Positions 39,480 through 49,444 of a stretch of 64,000 bases of DNA are shown one piece after another. The notes beneath the pieces were generated by a model. That model ran no database searches, was not told the origin of the DNA, and saw only the letters and a program-made list of their open reading frames with translations. The stretch comes from Erwinia aphidicola (GTDB taxonomy: Bacteria > Pseudomonadota > Gammaproteobacteria > Enterobacterales > Enterobacteriaceae), in contig NZ_JAMKCQ010000001.1 in NCBI RefSeq assembly GCF_024169515.1, positions 3,968,001 to 4,032,000 on the forward strand, written 5' to 3'. The position numbers and the translations under genes are program-made. The stretch's first letter is position 1; each line of letters begins with the position of its first letter.

Positions 39480-40208
39480 TTATTGCGCATCCCACGCGTG
39501 TGGAGCAAACAGATAGCCTTTATTACGGATGGTTTTAATGCGGTAGGGTTCGGTCGCACTGTCCAGCAGCTTTTTGCGCAGGCGCGAGATCGCGACATCA
39601 ATGCTGCGATCCATGCCGTCATAGCTGACGCCGCGCAGGGTTTTCAGCAGCGCGTCACGGTTGAGAATGGTTCCGGCATGGGTTGCCAGCTCCCACAGCA
39701 GGTCGAAATCGGCGGTCGACAGAGCGACAATCTCATCCGACAGCGCGACCTGGCGGTTAACCGGGTCGATGCTCAGCGTGCCGAAGCGCAGCATCTTCTG
39801 CCCGGCCACGCTGGGTGCAATCTCCTCGTGCGCACTGCTGACACCCGCCTGGCGCAGGTGCAGCCTGAGTCGCGCCAGCAGCACCGCAGGCGGCGTGGTT
39901 TTAAGGATGTAATCATTCGCCCCCATTTCCAGCGACAAAATATGGTTCATATCGCTGTCGAGGGAGGTCAGCAGCACGATAGGGCCCGACCAGCTGCTGC
40001 TGTTGCGCAGATCGCGGCACAGCGTCATGCCGTCTTTACCCGGCAGCATGATGTCGAGCATCACCAGGTCAGGGCAGGCGGCGGCAATGGTCTCTTCTGC
40101 CCGATCGCCGCGTGACTCGACAATCACCTCAATATCGTGACGTCCGAGATAGGCGGCGATCAGTTCGCCTACGTCTTTATCATCTTCAACGAATACAATT
40201 TTGTTCAT
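39480..40208 (-). CDS. rstA: RstA, response regulator
   Basis: A 242-aa OmpR/PhoB-type regulator. The receiver (1-120) has acidic residues Glu8/Asp9, the phospho-acceptor Asp52 in LVMLDIMLPGKDG and a Lys at LKTTP; the winged helix (about 138-235) ends with TIRNKGYLF. E. coli RstA activates asr and represses rpoS, among others. It precedes rstB with no gap. The site at 36503 may be its target here. Confidence 0.95.
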   Translation of the reverse strand: MNKIVFVEDDKDVGELIAAYLGRHDIEVIVESRGDRAEETIAAACPDLVMLDIMLPGKDGMTLCRDLRNSSSWSGPIVLLTSLDSDMNHILSLEMGANDYILKTTPPAVLLARLRLHLRQAGVSSAHEEIAPSVAGQKMLRFGTLSIDPVNRQVALSDEIVALSTADFDLLWELATHAGTILNRDALLKTLRGVSYDGMDRSIDVAISRLRKKLLDSATEPYRIKTIRNKGYLFAPHAWDAQ

Positions 40209-40389
40209 AGTGCCGGTTCATCGCTACAGAGAAACGTAGCTTATCCTTATCCAGGCTTAACGACCATTAATCAACGCCAAATATTGGGCTTATGTAGTAT
40301 AATCCCGGCCGAATATGTCATGATACCCCTGTGAAATGAGGGTGCATCAGCGTCAGGTCAGCGGTTGAGAGATGGATAAGGAGAGAAGA

Positions 40390-40806
40390 GTGTCGGATAA
40401 AAAGCGGGTCGCAGCAGAGTACAGTAACCCCATCTGCCTCAACTACATTGATTTTCTCTCCGCATCGTGCAAAAAACGCTGGAGTTTTGTCGACGCCATC
40501 TACGGGGTCATTCCGTTTTTTGGCATGATTACCCGCAAACCGGCCGATCTGCCGCGTGCCTCATCGCCGGAGCGTTTGAAAGATCTGGCGCTGCAAATTA
40601 TCTCCACCCAGGTCAGTGATGAAATCAATATTGCCCGCCTGATCACCCTGGCCCAGCAGCAGCAGATCGATCATTTCGATATCCTGCTGCCTTATCCGCT
40701 TTCCGAACAGCAGATGGTGACTATCCGCCAGGAGTACGCCCGGCCGCTGCAACTCGCACAGTATGACGACCGGCTGAACGTGATCATTCCGGTCGTACCG
40801 CACTAA
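40390..40806 (+). CDS. Unrecognised 138-aa protein next to rstA
   Basis: I do not recognise this protein. The GTG at 40390 has AAGGAG six bases upstream and is preferred to the in-frame ATG at 40372, which overlaps that site. The N-terminal third has a hydrophobic, aromatic-rich stretch (WSFVDAIYGVIPFFGMIT, residues 31-48) that could be a membrane or buried helix; the rest is alpha/beta-like with ISTQVSDEINIARL and a C-terminal NVIIPVVPH. There is no signal peptide. It is divergent from rstA (181 bp) and its stop lies three bases before the ydgI stop. Codon use looks like that of its neighbours. Confidence 0.72.
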   Translation: MSDKKRVAAEYSNPICLNYIDFLSASCKKRWSFVDAIYGVIPFFGMITRKPADLPRASSPERLKDLALQIISTQVSDEINIARLITLAQQQQIDHFDILLPYPLSEQQMVTIRQEYARPLQLAQYDDRLNVIIPVVPH

Positions 40807-40809
40807 TCC

Positions 40810-42201
40810 TCAGCGCGCCAGCATCCATGCGGCGGGCAGCGCCGCCAGCACCAGCGCCACCATCATCGATTTTTCCGCCCGGTTTAACGACTGCGTGGCA
40901 CGCCCACCGCGGCGGGCAAACAAAAACAGCGCGATGCCCGGTGCATACAGCACCACCGACAGCAGCAGATGCAGTGGACCTGAAGCGTACAGTAGCCACA
41001 CGCCGTAGGCGCTGGCACCGATGGCGACCACGCTGGCAGGCGCGTGCTTACGCTCACGCGCCACCTTAAACAGATAGATACCCACCAGCAGGTAAGGCAC
41101 CAGAATCATCTCTGAGGCAATAGTCAGCAGGGTGTTGTAGTCGGAGCCGGTCAGCCAAATCAGGATCAGACAAAGCTGTACGCAGCCGTTGGTTAGCCAC
41201 AGCGAGGCGGCAGGCGCACCGCGAGCGTTCTGCTGGCTGAGCAGGCGCGGAAATGCACCATGCTGCGCCGCCACCAGCGGGACTTCGGCGGCCATAATGG
41301 TCCAGCTCAGATAGGCACCGCATACCGAAACGATTAACCCGACCACGATCACCAGATTGCCCCAGGAGCCCAGCAGGGCAGTCATCAGCCCGGCCATCGA
41401 GGGGTTGCGCATTTCCGCCAGCTGGTCTCTGGGCACGATGCCGAGCGACAGCAGCGTCACCAGCAGATAAACCACCAGCGCGGCGACCACCGCCAGCAGC
41501 GTGGCGCGCCCCACATCTTTTTTATCCCGGGCGCGTGAGGAGACCACCACGGCACCTTCCACGCCGATAAACACCCACAGGGTGATCAGCATTGTATCCT
41601 TCACCTGCTGCCACACCGGTTTACCCAGCGCGATGCCGGTAAAATCAATCCTGAAGCGGTCGTAATTGAACGCTGCAATCGCCAGCAGCACAAACAGCCC
41701 GAGCGGCAGCAGCTTACCCAGCGTTGCGACCATGTTAATGCTGGCGGCGGTTTGCACGCCGCGCAGCACCAGGGCATGCACCAGCCACAGCAGCGCCGAG
41801 GCGCCGAGCATCGCCTGCCAGGTATTGCCGTCGCCGAAGATCGCGTGGCCCGGTGAGTCGGTGAAAAAGCTCATGGCAGAGAAGACAATCACCAGGTAGG
41901 AAACGTTGGCAATCACCGCACAGAGCCAGTATCCCCAGGCAGAACAGAATCCGGTCAGCTCACCAAATCCCGCCCGGGCGTAGGTAAAGATACCGCCATC
42001 CAGCTCCGGCTTCAGGCGGCTGAGCAGCAGCATCGCCAGTGCGAGAAAGATGATGCCAACCCCGGTCACTGCCCAGCCGATCAGCAGCGCGGCCGGGCTG
42101 GCCACCGCCGCCATATTTTGCGGCAGGCTGAAGACGCCCGCACCGAGCATGGAGCTGAGTACCAGCGCGGTCAGCGCGGTAAGACCTAACTTTTTGTCCA
42201 A
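40810..42201 (-). CDS. ydgI: YdgI, basic amino acid antiporter (ArcD-like)
   Basis: An APC-superfamily transporter of 463 aa with about 12 membrane helices; it is the YdgI/ArcD arginine:ornithine antiporter type (LGAGVFSLPQNMA near the start, GGIFTYARAGFGELTGF, WVFIGVEGAVVVSSRA). I suggest TTG at 42201, giving MDKKLGL as in E. coli (MEKKLGL), with GGAG seven bases upstream; a GTG at 42213 adds four residues but has no ribosome site. It is located before ydgH as in E. coli and ends three bases from the unrecognised gene at 40390. Confidence 0.88.
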   Translation of the reverse strand: MDKKLGLTALTALVLSSMLGAGVFSLPQNMAAVASPAALLIGWAVTGVGIIFLALAMLLLSRLKPELDGGIFTYARAGFGELTGFCSAWGYWLCAVIANVSYLVIVFSAMSFFTDSPGHAIFGDGNTWQAMLGASALLWLVHALVLRGVQTAASINMVATLGKLLPLGLFVLLAIAAFNYDRFRIDFTGIALGKPVWQQVKDTMLITLWVFIGVEGAVVVSSRARDKKDVGRATLLAVVAALVVYLLVTLLSLGIVPRDQLAEMRNPSMAGLMTALLGSWGNLVIVVGLIVSVCGAYLSWTIMAAEVPLVAAQHGAFPRLLSQQNARGAPAASLWLTNGCVQLCLILIWLTGSDYNTLLTIASEMILVPYLLVGIYLFKVARERKHAPASVVAIGASAYGVWLLYASGPLHLLLSVVLYAPGIALFLFARRGGRATQSLNRAEKSMMVALVLAALPAAWMLAR

Positions 42202-42416
42202 AAAATACTCCACTTGCAGAATAAAATGCCAGTTTGATCGTCAGCGTTAGAGTTAATACTGGTTGTCAGGGTGTAAGAGGAAACGAACCCCTGAAAGGCG
42301 GGCGATTTTACGGAGTGATCGGGCAGGATGCAATGCTTACTCAGCGTTACTTATGCAAACAGAGAAGGGAATTATTCAAAGAGGCGGGGCAGCTGAGCGC
42401 TACCCCGCAGCAAAAC

Positions 42417-43367
42417 TTATTTGAACAGGTCAGCCGAGACGGTCAGGTTACCGCCGCTCTGGTTAGACCATTGGCGGGTAACATGATAGTACTTGGCGCC
42501 TTTATCAATCGCCCGGCGGCCCACTTCCTGAGAAATCTCAGTCGGGGTGCTGAAGTGCCCGGTAAAGGTGATGCTGTCATACGGCTGCATCTGTGCGGCG
42601 GTGATGGCATTCACTTCCTGCACGCTTTTACCGTTCGGGGTGGTTACAGTGTAACGCTGACCGGTTGAGCTTTGCGTTTCAAAGAAACGTCCCACTTTAT
42701 TGCTTGGCGTTTCAGCTGAAGCCACGCCCGGGATCTCGACCTGCTTCGCGGCGGTGCCACCAGCGGCCAGCGCGGCTTTACCGGCAGCAGAATCCGCAGG
42801 GATCAGGTCAGGGGACTGAACTTTGCGCTGTGGCGCATCGGCTTTATACACGTAGGCGGTAATGATCTGATTACCGCCGCTGTTGGTATCAATCTGACGC
42901 ACGATAAAGAATGACGCCGCGCCTTTTTCTTTGGCGGCTTTGGTGATGGCATCATTGACATCAGGCTGGCTGCGGAAGAAACCGCTGGCGCTGACGGTGT
43001 CGTAAGGCTCAAGAGAGTAAGCTTCTGATTTAGTCAGTTCGCGTACGCCGTTAATAATACGGTCTTTATTTTTTGGCGCTGCGGGTGCATCGGCATGATA
43101 AACATCCGCCGTCACGCTCCAGTTACCTCCGTTGCCGTTGGTATCATTGATGCCCTGCACATAATAGGAAGCAGCGCCCATTGAATCAGCACGTTTAGAC
43201 ACGGCATCGTTGGCATCGCCAATGGAATTGAAACGGCCATTGATGGTGATGCGGTCGAATGGCTTCAACGCCGCCGCTTTCTCCGGGGTCAGTTCCTGGG
43301 CCGCGTGGGCGCTCAATGCCGTCATCGACAACAGGGCTGAGGCCAGAATGGTGTTCTTCAGCTTCAT
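42417..43367 (-). CDS. ydgH: YdgH, periplasmic protein with three DUF1471 domains
   Basis: A 316-aa protein with signal peptide MKLKNTILASALLSMTALSAHA (22 residues). Three DUF1471 (YhcN/BhsA/McbA type) domains follow, each with a ITxxG-F, a helix with DA/GA-KGA and YYxV/FFIV strand (about residues 40-100, 120-180 and 245-316). Small single-domain relatives act in stress, biofilm and envelope responses; YdgH links several. Length matches E. coli within two residues. Monocistronic, followed by a GC hairpin near 42381-42406. Confidence 0.93.
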   Translation of the reverse strand: MKLKNTILASALLSMTALSAHAAQELTPEKAAALKPFDRITINGRFNSIGDANDAVSKRADSMGAASYYVQGINDTNGNGGNWSVTADVYHADAPAAPKNKDRIINGVRELTKSEAYSLEPYDTVSASGFFRSQPDVNDAITKAAKEKGAASFFIVRQIDTNSGGNQIITAYVYKADAPQRKVQSPDLIPADSAAGKAALAAGGTAAKQVEIPGVASAETPSNKVGRFFETQSSTGQRYTVTTPNGKSVQEVNAITAAQMQPYDSITFTGHFSTPTEISQEVGRRAIDKGAKYYHVTRQWSNQSGGNLTVSADLFK

Positions 43368-43885
43368 AAAAATTAATCCTTCGCCTTACGCAAAAATTGA
43401 GTACGAAAACGTGCTGGACTCTTGATGTGTAACAGATTAGCGCCCGATTATTACATGTAATAATGCGCGCTGTCTCAGCGATTTTGTGTGCAGGAAGACC
43501 AGCGATAATTCTTTATTTCAGAATAACCAGGAAAGCTGGCTGAATCGTGTCATTTGCAGACGGTTAACCACTTACGGTGGTAATAATGACCACTTAACCC
43601 GTTAATGCATTGTTAAACAATACTTTTTTGCTACATATTTACTCTAATTGTTAAAAAATATCGTAGCACATTATGCGTTTGATTGGCTGTGATTCAGGTC
43701 CAAAATAGTGCTTATTGGACTATAAACTGAATTTTTATAGGTTAGTCTACGAAAAGCCTGATGGTGGCTGGATCGAAATAAATATTTTCAGTAGGTTATA
43801 AGCAGTTTGCAACAGTTAGCGTTTCGGTCATATCGATCGGGATCTTGAGAACAAACCATCGTACTCTCTGAAGAAAGGGAAGAAT
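43368..43885. other. 518-bp gene-free gap between ydgH and pntA
   Basis: The gap is AT-rich compared with its surroundings and holds the divergent promoters. I see no gene or small RNA signature. Notable elements are the 18-bp palindrome at 43447-43464 and two TTGTTAAA motifs (about 43610 and 43648). The size and composition suggest a complex or H-NS-bound regulatory region. Confidence 0.6.
43447..43464. promoter_or_regulatory. Perfect 18-bp palindrome
   Basis: ATTATTACATGTAATAAT reads the same on both strands without a mismatch. It is 80 bp before the ydgH start and 422 bp before pntA, so it most likely serves ydgH. The regulator is unknown. Confidence 0.5.
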
Positions 43886-45415
43886 ATGCTTATTGGTATT
43901 ACCAAAGAGCGGTTGGCCAATGAAGCCCGCGCAGCAGCAACGCCGAAGACGGTTGAACAGCTGCTCAAACTGGGTTTCAGCGTTGCGGTTGAAAGCGGCG
44001 CCGGTAAACTCGCCAGTTTCGAAGATGCAGCCTTTGAGGCGGTAGGGGCAACCATTACCGACTCCGTCACTGTCTGGCAGTCCGATATCGTGTTGAAAGT
44101 TAACGCACCAACTGATGAAGAGATCGCCTTAACGCGCGCGGGTAGTACGCTGGTCAGCTTTATCTGGCCAGCGCAGAACCCTGAGCTGCTACAGAAGCTG
44201 GCAGCGCGCAACGTCACCGTGATGGCAATGGACTCGGTGCCGCGTATTTCACGCGCGCAGTCGCTGGATGCCCTCAGCTCAATGGCTAACATTGCCGGCT
44301 ATCGTGCCATTGTTGAAGCCGCTCACGAGTTTGGCCGTTTCTTCACCGGGCAGATCACCGCCGCCGGTAAAGTTCAGCCAGCCAAAGTGATGGTGATTGG
44401 CGCCGGCGTTGCTGGCCTGGCCGCTATCGGCGCGGCACGCAGCCTGGGTGCTATTGTGCGCGCCTTCGATACGCGTCCGGAAGTCAAAGAGCAGGTGCAA
44501 AGTATGGGCGCCGAGTTCCTTGAGCTGGATTTCGCAGAGGAAGCGGGCAGCGGTGACGGCTATGCCAAAGTGATGTCTGAAGCTTTTATTAAAGCTGAAA
44601 TGGCGCTGTTTGCCGCTCAGGCTGAAGAAGTGGACATTATTGTCACCACCGCACTGATTCCAGGTAAACCGGCGCCGAAGCTGATCACGGCTGAAATGGT
44701 CGCCTCAATGAAACCGGGCAGCGTGATTGTCGATCTCGCCGCGCAAAACGGCGGGAACTGTGAGCTGACCGTAGCGGATACCGTGACCACCAGCCCGAAC
44801 GGGGTGAAAATTATTGGCTATACCGATCTGCCAAGCCGCCTGCCAACGCAGTCTTCCCAGCTTTACGGCACCAACCTGGTGAACCTGATGAAGCTGCTGT
44901 GCAAAGAGAAAGATGGCAACATCGTCATTGATTTCGACGATGTGGTGGTGCGTGGCGTGACGGTGATCCGCGAGGGTGAAGTCACCTGGCCTGCGCCACC
45001 GATTCAGGTTTCTGCCGCGCCGAAAGCCGCAGCGGCCCAGGTTCAGGTGGAGAAACCCACAGCTAAACCCGTATCACCGATGCGCAAGTACGGTCTGATC
45101 GTGCTGGCTATCGTGCTGTTTGGCTGGCTGGCAAACGTTGCTCCGCCGGAATTCCTCTCCCACTTTACCGTGTTCGCGCTCTCCTGCGTGGTCGGCTATT
45201 ACGTGGTGTGGAACGTCAGCCACGCGCTGCATACGCCGCTGATGTCGGTCACTAATGCCATTTCCGGCATTATTGTGGTCGGCGCGGTGCTGCAAATCGG
45301 TCACGGCGGCTGGGTCAGCTTCCTGTCCTTCGTCGCGGTGCTGATTGCCAGCATCAATATCTTTGGTGGCTTCACCGTCACCCAGCGCATGCTGAAAATG
45401 TTCCGTAAAAACTAA
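43886..45415 (+). CDS. pntA: PntA, transhydrogenase alpha subunit
   Basis: A 509-aa protein: NAD(H)-binding domain I (1-380, with [20 protein letters not shown] near 172 as the dinucleotide fold and the Ala-dehydrogenase-like N-lobe [17 protein letters not shown]) and a membrane part with four helices at the C-terminus (about 400-505). With PntB it couples proton entry to NADPH formation from NADH. It has a ribosome site (GAAGAAAGGGAAG) and is followed 10 bp later by pntB. Confidence 0.97.
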   Translation: MLIGITKERLANEARAAATPKTVEQLLKLGFSVAVESGAGKLASFEDAAFEAVGATITDSVTVWQSDIVLKVNAPTDEEIALTRAGSTLVSFIWPAQNPELLQKLAARNVTVMAMDSVPRISRAQSLDALSSMANIAGYRAIVEAAHEFGRFFTGQITAAGKVQPAKVMVIGAGVAGLAAIGAARSLGAIVRAFDTRPEVKEQVQSMGAEFLELDFAEEAGSGDGYAKVMSEAFIKAEMALFAAQAEEVDIIVTTALIPGKPAPKLITAEMVASMKPGSVIVDLAAQNGGNCELTVADTVTTSPNGVKIIGYTDLPSRLPTQSSQLYGTNLVNLMKLLCKEKDGNIVIDFDDVVVRGVTVIREGEVTWPAPPIQVSAAPKAAAAQVQVEKPTAKPVSPMRKYGLIVLAIVLFGWLANVAPPEFLSHFTVFALSCVVGYYVVWNVSHALHTPLMSVTNAISGIIVVGAVLQIGHGGWVSFLSFVAVLIASINIFGGFTVTQRMLKMFRKN

Positions 45416-45425
45416 GGGGTAGTCC

Positions 45426-46814
45426 ATGTCTTCCGGATTAGTGACTGCAGCATATATCGTTGCTGCAATCCTGTTTATTTGCAGCCTTGCCGGGCTGTCT
45501 AAACATGAAACCTCTAAGCAGGGGAATATTTTTGGCATCAGCGGGATGGCGCTGGCGCTGGTGGTCACCATCTTTGGCCCGGACTCTGGCAACGTTGCCT
45601 GGATCCTGCTGGCGATGGTGATTGGCGGCGCCATCGGCATCCGTCTGGCGAAGAGAGTCGAGATGACTGAAATGCCAGAACTGGTGGCGATGCTGCACAG
45701 CTTTGTTGGCCTGGCGGCGGTGCTGGTTGGCTTTAACAGCTACCTGGACCACGGCCCGGGCCTGCTGCCGGTGATGGAAAACATTCACCTGACTGAGATC
45801 TTCATCGGTATCTTTATCGGTGCAGTGACCTTCACGGGTTCCATCGTGGCATTTGGCAAGCTGTGCGGCAAGATCTCCTCTAAACCGCTGGCCCTGCCGC
45901 ATCGCCACAAGCTGAATCTGCTGGCGCTGGTGGTGTCACTGGCGCTGCTGATTATCTTCGTGCGCAGCGACAGCGTTGGCGCTCAGACCTTTGCGCTGGT
46001 GGTCATGCTGCTGATCGCGCTGGCATTTGGCTGGCACCTGGTAGCATCAATCGGCGGGGCGGATATGCCGGTGGTGGTTTCCATGCTGAACTCCTATTCG
46101 GGCTGGGCAGCGGCGGCAGCGGGCTTTATGCTCAGCAACGATCTGCTGATTGTGACCGGTGCGCTGGTGGGTTCAAGCGGTGCGATCCTCTCTTACATTA
46201 TGTGTAAGGCGATGAACCGTTCCTTTATCAGCGTGATCGCCGGGGGCTTCGGCACCGACAGCAGCTCAACGGGTGAAGGTGAAGAGATGGGCGAATACCG
46301 CGAAATCGACGCCGCAGGCACCGCAGAACTGCTGAAAAACTCCACCTCGGTGATCATCACGCCTGGCTACGGCATGGCGGTAGCGCAGGCTCAGTATCCG
46401 GTGGCGGATATCACCGCCAAACTGCGCGAGCGCGGTATCAAGGTGCGTTTCGGTATTCACCCGGTTGCCGGTCGTCTGCCCGGTCATATGAACGTGCTGC
46501 TGGCGGAAGCTAAAGTGCCGTATGACATCGTGCTGGAGATGGATGAGATCAACGATGATTTCACCGACACTGACACCGTGCTGGTTATCGGCGCCAATGA
46601 CACCGTTAATCCGGCAGCGCAGGAAGATCCGCGCAGCCCAATCGCGGGCATGCCAGTACTGGAAGTGTGGAAAGCGCAAAACGTAGTGGTGTTTAAACGC
46701 TCGATGAATACCGGTTATGCCGGGGTGCAGAACCCGCTGTTCTTTAAAGAGAACACGCAGATGCTGTTTGGCGATGCGAAAGAGAGCGTCGAGGCAATTC
46801 TGAAAGCGCTGTAA
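45426..46814 (+). CDS. pntB: PntB, transhydrogenase beta subunit
   Basis: A 462-aa protein with about nine membrane helices (to residue 260) carrying the proton path, and NADP(H)-binding domain III at the C-terminus ([49 protein letters not shown]). It completes the PntAB complex in the inner membrane, 10 bp after pntA. Length equals E. coli PntB. Confidence 0.97.
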   Translation: MSSGLVTAAYIVAAILFICSLAGLSKHETSKQGNIFGISGMALALVVTIFGPDSGNVAWILLAMVIGGAIGIRLAKRVEMTEMPELVAMLHSFVGLAAVLVGFNSYLDHGPGLLPVMENIHLTEIFIGIFIGAVTFTGSIVAFGKLCGKISSKPLALPHRHKLNLLALVVSLALLIIFVRSDSVGAQTFALVVMLLIALAFGWHLVASIGGADMPVVVSMLNSYSGWAAAAAGFMLSNDLLIVTGALVGSSGAILSYIMCKAMNRSFISVIAGGFGTDSSSTGEGEEMGEYREIDAAGTAELLKNSTSVIITPGYGMAVAQAQYPVADITAKLRERGIKVRFGIHPVAGRLPGHMNVLLAEAKVPYDIVLEMDEINDDFTDTDTVLVIGANDTVNPAAQEDPRSPIAGMPVLEVWKAQNVVVFKRSMNTGYAGVQNPLFFKENTQMLFGDAKESVEAILKAL

Positions 46815-46819
46815 CAACA

Positions 46820-46947
46820 GGGTCAGGCATGCCTGACCCCTACGATCTGTGTTTGGGGAATGACATGCCTGACTCCTACGATATGCGTCTGGGCGATGAC
46901 ATGCCTGACCCCTACACAGATCGTAGGGGCGGGGCATGCCCCGCCCG
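46820..46947. repeat. Cluster of intergenic palindromes (GCATGC core)
   Basis: A 20-bp palindrome at 46820-46839 (GGGTCAGG-CATG type) is followed by CCTAC; diverged half-copies ATGCCTGAC(C/T)CCTAC lie near 46864 and 46900; a GTAGGGGCGGGGCATGCC palindrome is at 46923-46947. The family is the same as at 7.5 and 36.5 kb. Confidence 0.85.
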
Positions 46948-46960
46948 GATGTGTTCTGTA

Positions 46961-46993
46961 AGGGCTGACCGCTAGCTGGGTCAGCCCTTTTTT
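46961..46993. terminator. Terminator between pntB and DUF2534 gene
   Basis: AGGGCTGACC (46961-46970) pairs with GGTCAGCCCT (46979-46988) and is followed by a T-run on the plus strand. It ends pntAB and, by symmetry, may also serve the convergent gene. Confidence 0.9.
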
Positions 46994-46994
46994 A

Positions 46995-47258
46995 TCATTT
47001 AGCGGACGGATCCTGCTCGCCAATAAACCAGTACCACAGCGGCACTGAAAGCAGCAGGGTGAAGACCACGCTATAGATGGTAATCATAAAGAACTCTGAA
47101 ACATACAGCTCAACGGGCCAGGTGGAAAACGGCATATTGTACTCGTTGATCGCTCCGCCAATCATCGCCTTGGTCATCACAATGATGGCGCAAACCAGCA
47201 CGCAGGCCTGAGCGGTAAAGAACTGGCGGCGTTTCTTGCCCGGTGGAAATAGTGACAT
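46995..47258 (-). CDS. DUF2534-type small membrane protein
   Basis: An 87-aa protein with two predicted membrane helices (about 13-33 and 53-78) separated by a short polar loop (GGAINEYNMPFSTWP). A good AGGAG ribosome site precedes the ATG. The look fits the DUF2534 family of enterobacterial inner-membrane proteins; function unknown. It lies 23 bp after the copper receptor gene on the same strand and could be co-transcribed with it. Confidence 0.75.
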   Translation of the reverse strand: MSLFPPGKKRRQFFTAQACVLVCAIIVMTKAMIGGAINEYNMPFSTWPVELYVSEFFMITIYSVVFTLLLSVPLWYWFIGEQDPSAK

Positions 47259-47281
47259 GTTATGTACTCCTGTACGGTGAT

Positions 47282-49282
47282 TCAGAATTTAACGTTAACT
47301 TTTGCCCACCAGGTGCGGCCTGGCTCATTCACTGGGGTACTGGCGGAATAGCCAAATACGCTGTTGCCTGCCAGATTCAGGTGCTCGCTGTACGCTTTAT
47401 TGAAAATATTGTCGACGCCGCTGCTAATCTTGACGTTTTTCGTCACTTCATACGCGGCATTGGCGGAAAAGATGCTGAACCCGGCGCTGCGCTCGAAATC
47501 TTTGCCGACCACGTTGCCTTCATTTAACGCGATACGATTTTGTGGCCCCACCATACGCAGCAGGCCGGTCGTGCTCCAGCTTCCCTGTTTCCAGGTCAGA
47601 CCCAGTCGGCTCTCCAGCGGCGGCATCTGCGGCAGCGGGCGACGATCAGAGCCGTTCTGCCCCCATGAATATGCCAGGCTGCCGTCTGCAGTCAGGCTCT
47701 CCGTTAATTTATAACTCAGGCCCGCTTCACCGCCCATAATTGTGGCGTTGACATTATCGGCGCGGCTGACATAAGCGTTGTTCGGATCGTAGCTGAAGAG
47801 AATAAAGTCTCTGACGTGGCCCAGGTAAGCCGAAACCCAGCCATCCATGCGCTTGCCGGAATATTTGGCGCCGATATCCAGCTGGGTGGTCTTCTCCGCT
47901 TTCACTGTGTCAAACGCCGCGCTGTGCCCGTCTGCGCCGTAGCTGGGTGAGAACAGCTCCCAGTAATCCGGGAAACGCTCCGTATAGCCCACCCCGGCAT
48001 ACATCATCAGCGGCAGGCTATCCAGCGTATGTTCCAGCCGCATAAACCCGGCGGGCATTGTATCGCTCCTTGCACCCTCGCCGGAAGCGCTAAAATTGTC
48101 CACCCAGCTGCGGTCGAGTCGCGCACCGCTCACCAGCTTATTGCGCGGGTCAATGCTCCAGCTCAGTTCACCAAAGGCGCCAATATCGTGAAAGCGGGCA
48201 TCTTTGCGCCAGTCGTTATTCCTGCGGTTACGATGGGTGCTGGTTTGCATATCCATCCCGCTTTTCAGTTCAAAGTCAGACCATAACCAGGTACCCATAA
48301 AGCGGCCACCAACGGTGCGGCGATCGAGCTGCATCGCCATCGGCATGCTCATATCCATATGGCTGGACATTCCCGGCATGCTGCCCGGGCTGCGCAGGCT
48401 GTAATTATCCATGATGTGATTGGCATAGTTGTAGTACATCTGTGCTTCAAATTTGTCGAGTACCTCGCCGATGTTCGATTTCTCCACCCGCATGCCGAGG
48501 CTCTCACGCTTAAACTGGGAGCCATCCATGCTGCGCCCGGCGTAGCGCGCTTCGCCGTTGCCGCGCCCCGCAGTCAGCTCAACCAGCGTATCTTTATCCG
48601 GCGTCCAGCCCAGCGCGACGTCGCTGTTCCATTTGTTCCAGCGCGACGGCACGCGGTCACCGTTGCCGTCCTTGTAGTCCTGCGAAATAGAGTGGTTGCC
48701 AATCACCCGCAGATAACCCTGTTCGCTGCCCACGCTGAGGTCAGCACTCTGATCCCAGCGATTGTTCGACGCGCCCAGCAGGCTGGCGTTGCCCTGAATG
48801 CCGGGCTGGTCGAAGCGGGGCGGCTCACGGTCAAAGCGCACGGTGCCCGCCGAGTTGCCCGGCCCCCAAAGTACGGTTTGCGGGCCTTTGGTGATGCTCA
48901 ACAGGTCGTAACTCTCCGGGGAGATATATGAACTGGGGGCATCCATGCGCGCCGGGCAGGCACCGGGCATTTCACCGCCGTCGGTCATGATGCGCATGCG
49001 CGAGCCGAACATGCCGCGAAACACCGGGTCACCGTTGGTCCCACCGTTACGAATCTGCGCAAAGCCCGGAATGGTTTTCAAATAGTCGGAGCCGTCGCTG
49101 GCGGGTACCGGCTGGCGCGGGGTTTTTGGCGAAGTGACAATCTCCAGCGGGGAGGTCAGCGGCGCGGTGACGGTCATCACGCCCGTCTCATCCGGCACGA
49201 CATCATGCGCCGCGGCCAGATGTGGGCAGGCAGCAATAATTGCCACGCTTAACAGCGACAGCGGCAGGTAAATGACTTTCAT
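47282..49282 (-). CDS. TonB-dependent copper receptor (OprC/NosA type)
   Basis: A 666-aa outer-membrane receptor. A signal peptide of about 25 residues precedes a plug domain (about 50-165, with RGMFGSRMRIMTDGGEMPG and TVLWGPGNSAGTVRFDR) and a 22-stranded barrel ending in the terminal Phe (WWAKVNVKF). Residues 300-315 form a Met/His-rich loop (SMPGMSSHMDMSMPMAMQ) able to bind copper, and GACPARMDAP resembles the Cys/Met site of OprC. It takes copper or a copper chelate across the outer membrane using TonB. The Met/His-rich gene at 49445 is just upstream on the same strand. Confidence 0.88.
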   Translation of the reverse strand: MKVIYLPLSLLSVAIIAACPHLAAAHDVVPDETGVMTVTAPLTSPLEIVTSPKTPRQPVPASDGSDYLKTIPGFAQIRNGGTNGDPVFRGMFGSRMRIMTDGGEMPGACPARMDAPSSYISPESYDLLSITKGPQTVLWGPGNSAGTVRFDREPPRFDQPGIQGNASLLGASNNRWDQSADLSVGSEQGYLRVIGNHSISQDYKDGNGDRVPSRWNKWNSDVALGWTPDKDTLVELTAGRGNGEARYAGRSMDGSQFKRESLGMRVEKSNIGEVLDKFEAQMYYNYANHIMDNYSLRSPGSMPGMSSHMDMSMPMAMQLDRRTVGGRFMGTWLWSDFELKSGMDMQTSTHRNRRNNDWRKDARFHDIGAFGELSWSIDPRNKLVSGARLDRSWVDNFSASGEGARSDTMPAGFMRLEHTLDSLPLMMYAGVGYTERFPDYWELFSPSYGADGHSAAFDTVKAEKTTQLDIGAKYSGKRMDGWVSAYLGHVRDFILFSYDPNNAYVSRADNVNATIMGGEAGLSYKLTESLTADGSLAYSWGQNGSDRRPLPQMPPLESRLGLTWKQGSWSTTGLLRMVGPQNRIALNEGNVVGKDFERSAGFSIFSANAAYEVTKNVKISSGVDNIFNKAYSEHLNLAGNSVFGYSASTPVNEPGRTWWAKVNVKF

Positions 49283-49444
49283 GCTTAATTCCTTTTTAAA
49301 CGGTAATTCTGTCTAAATAACTCGTCTGGATGCCCGGAATAATATTCAGGCGTGCGTGGTCCTGTGCAGGGCACATATAAAAAGGACAACGCTTTCCGAC
49401 GGAGTTATCCGCAGTAAAATAATTGTATTAATCAGCGAAAGGAA

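Noticed and set aside
40240..40290. PhoP box before rstA
   Set aside because: The best direct repeat matches the consensus at too few positions to claim by eye.
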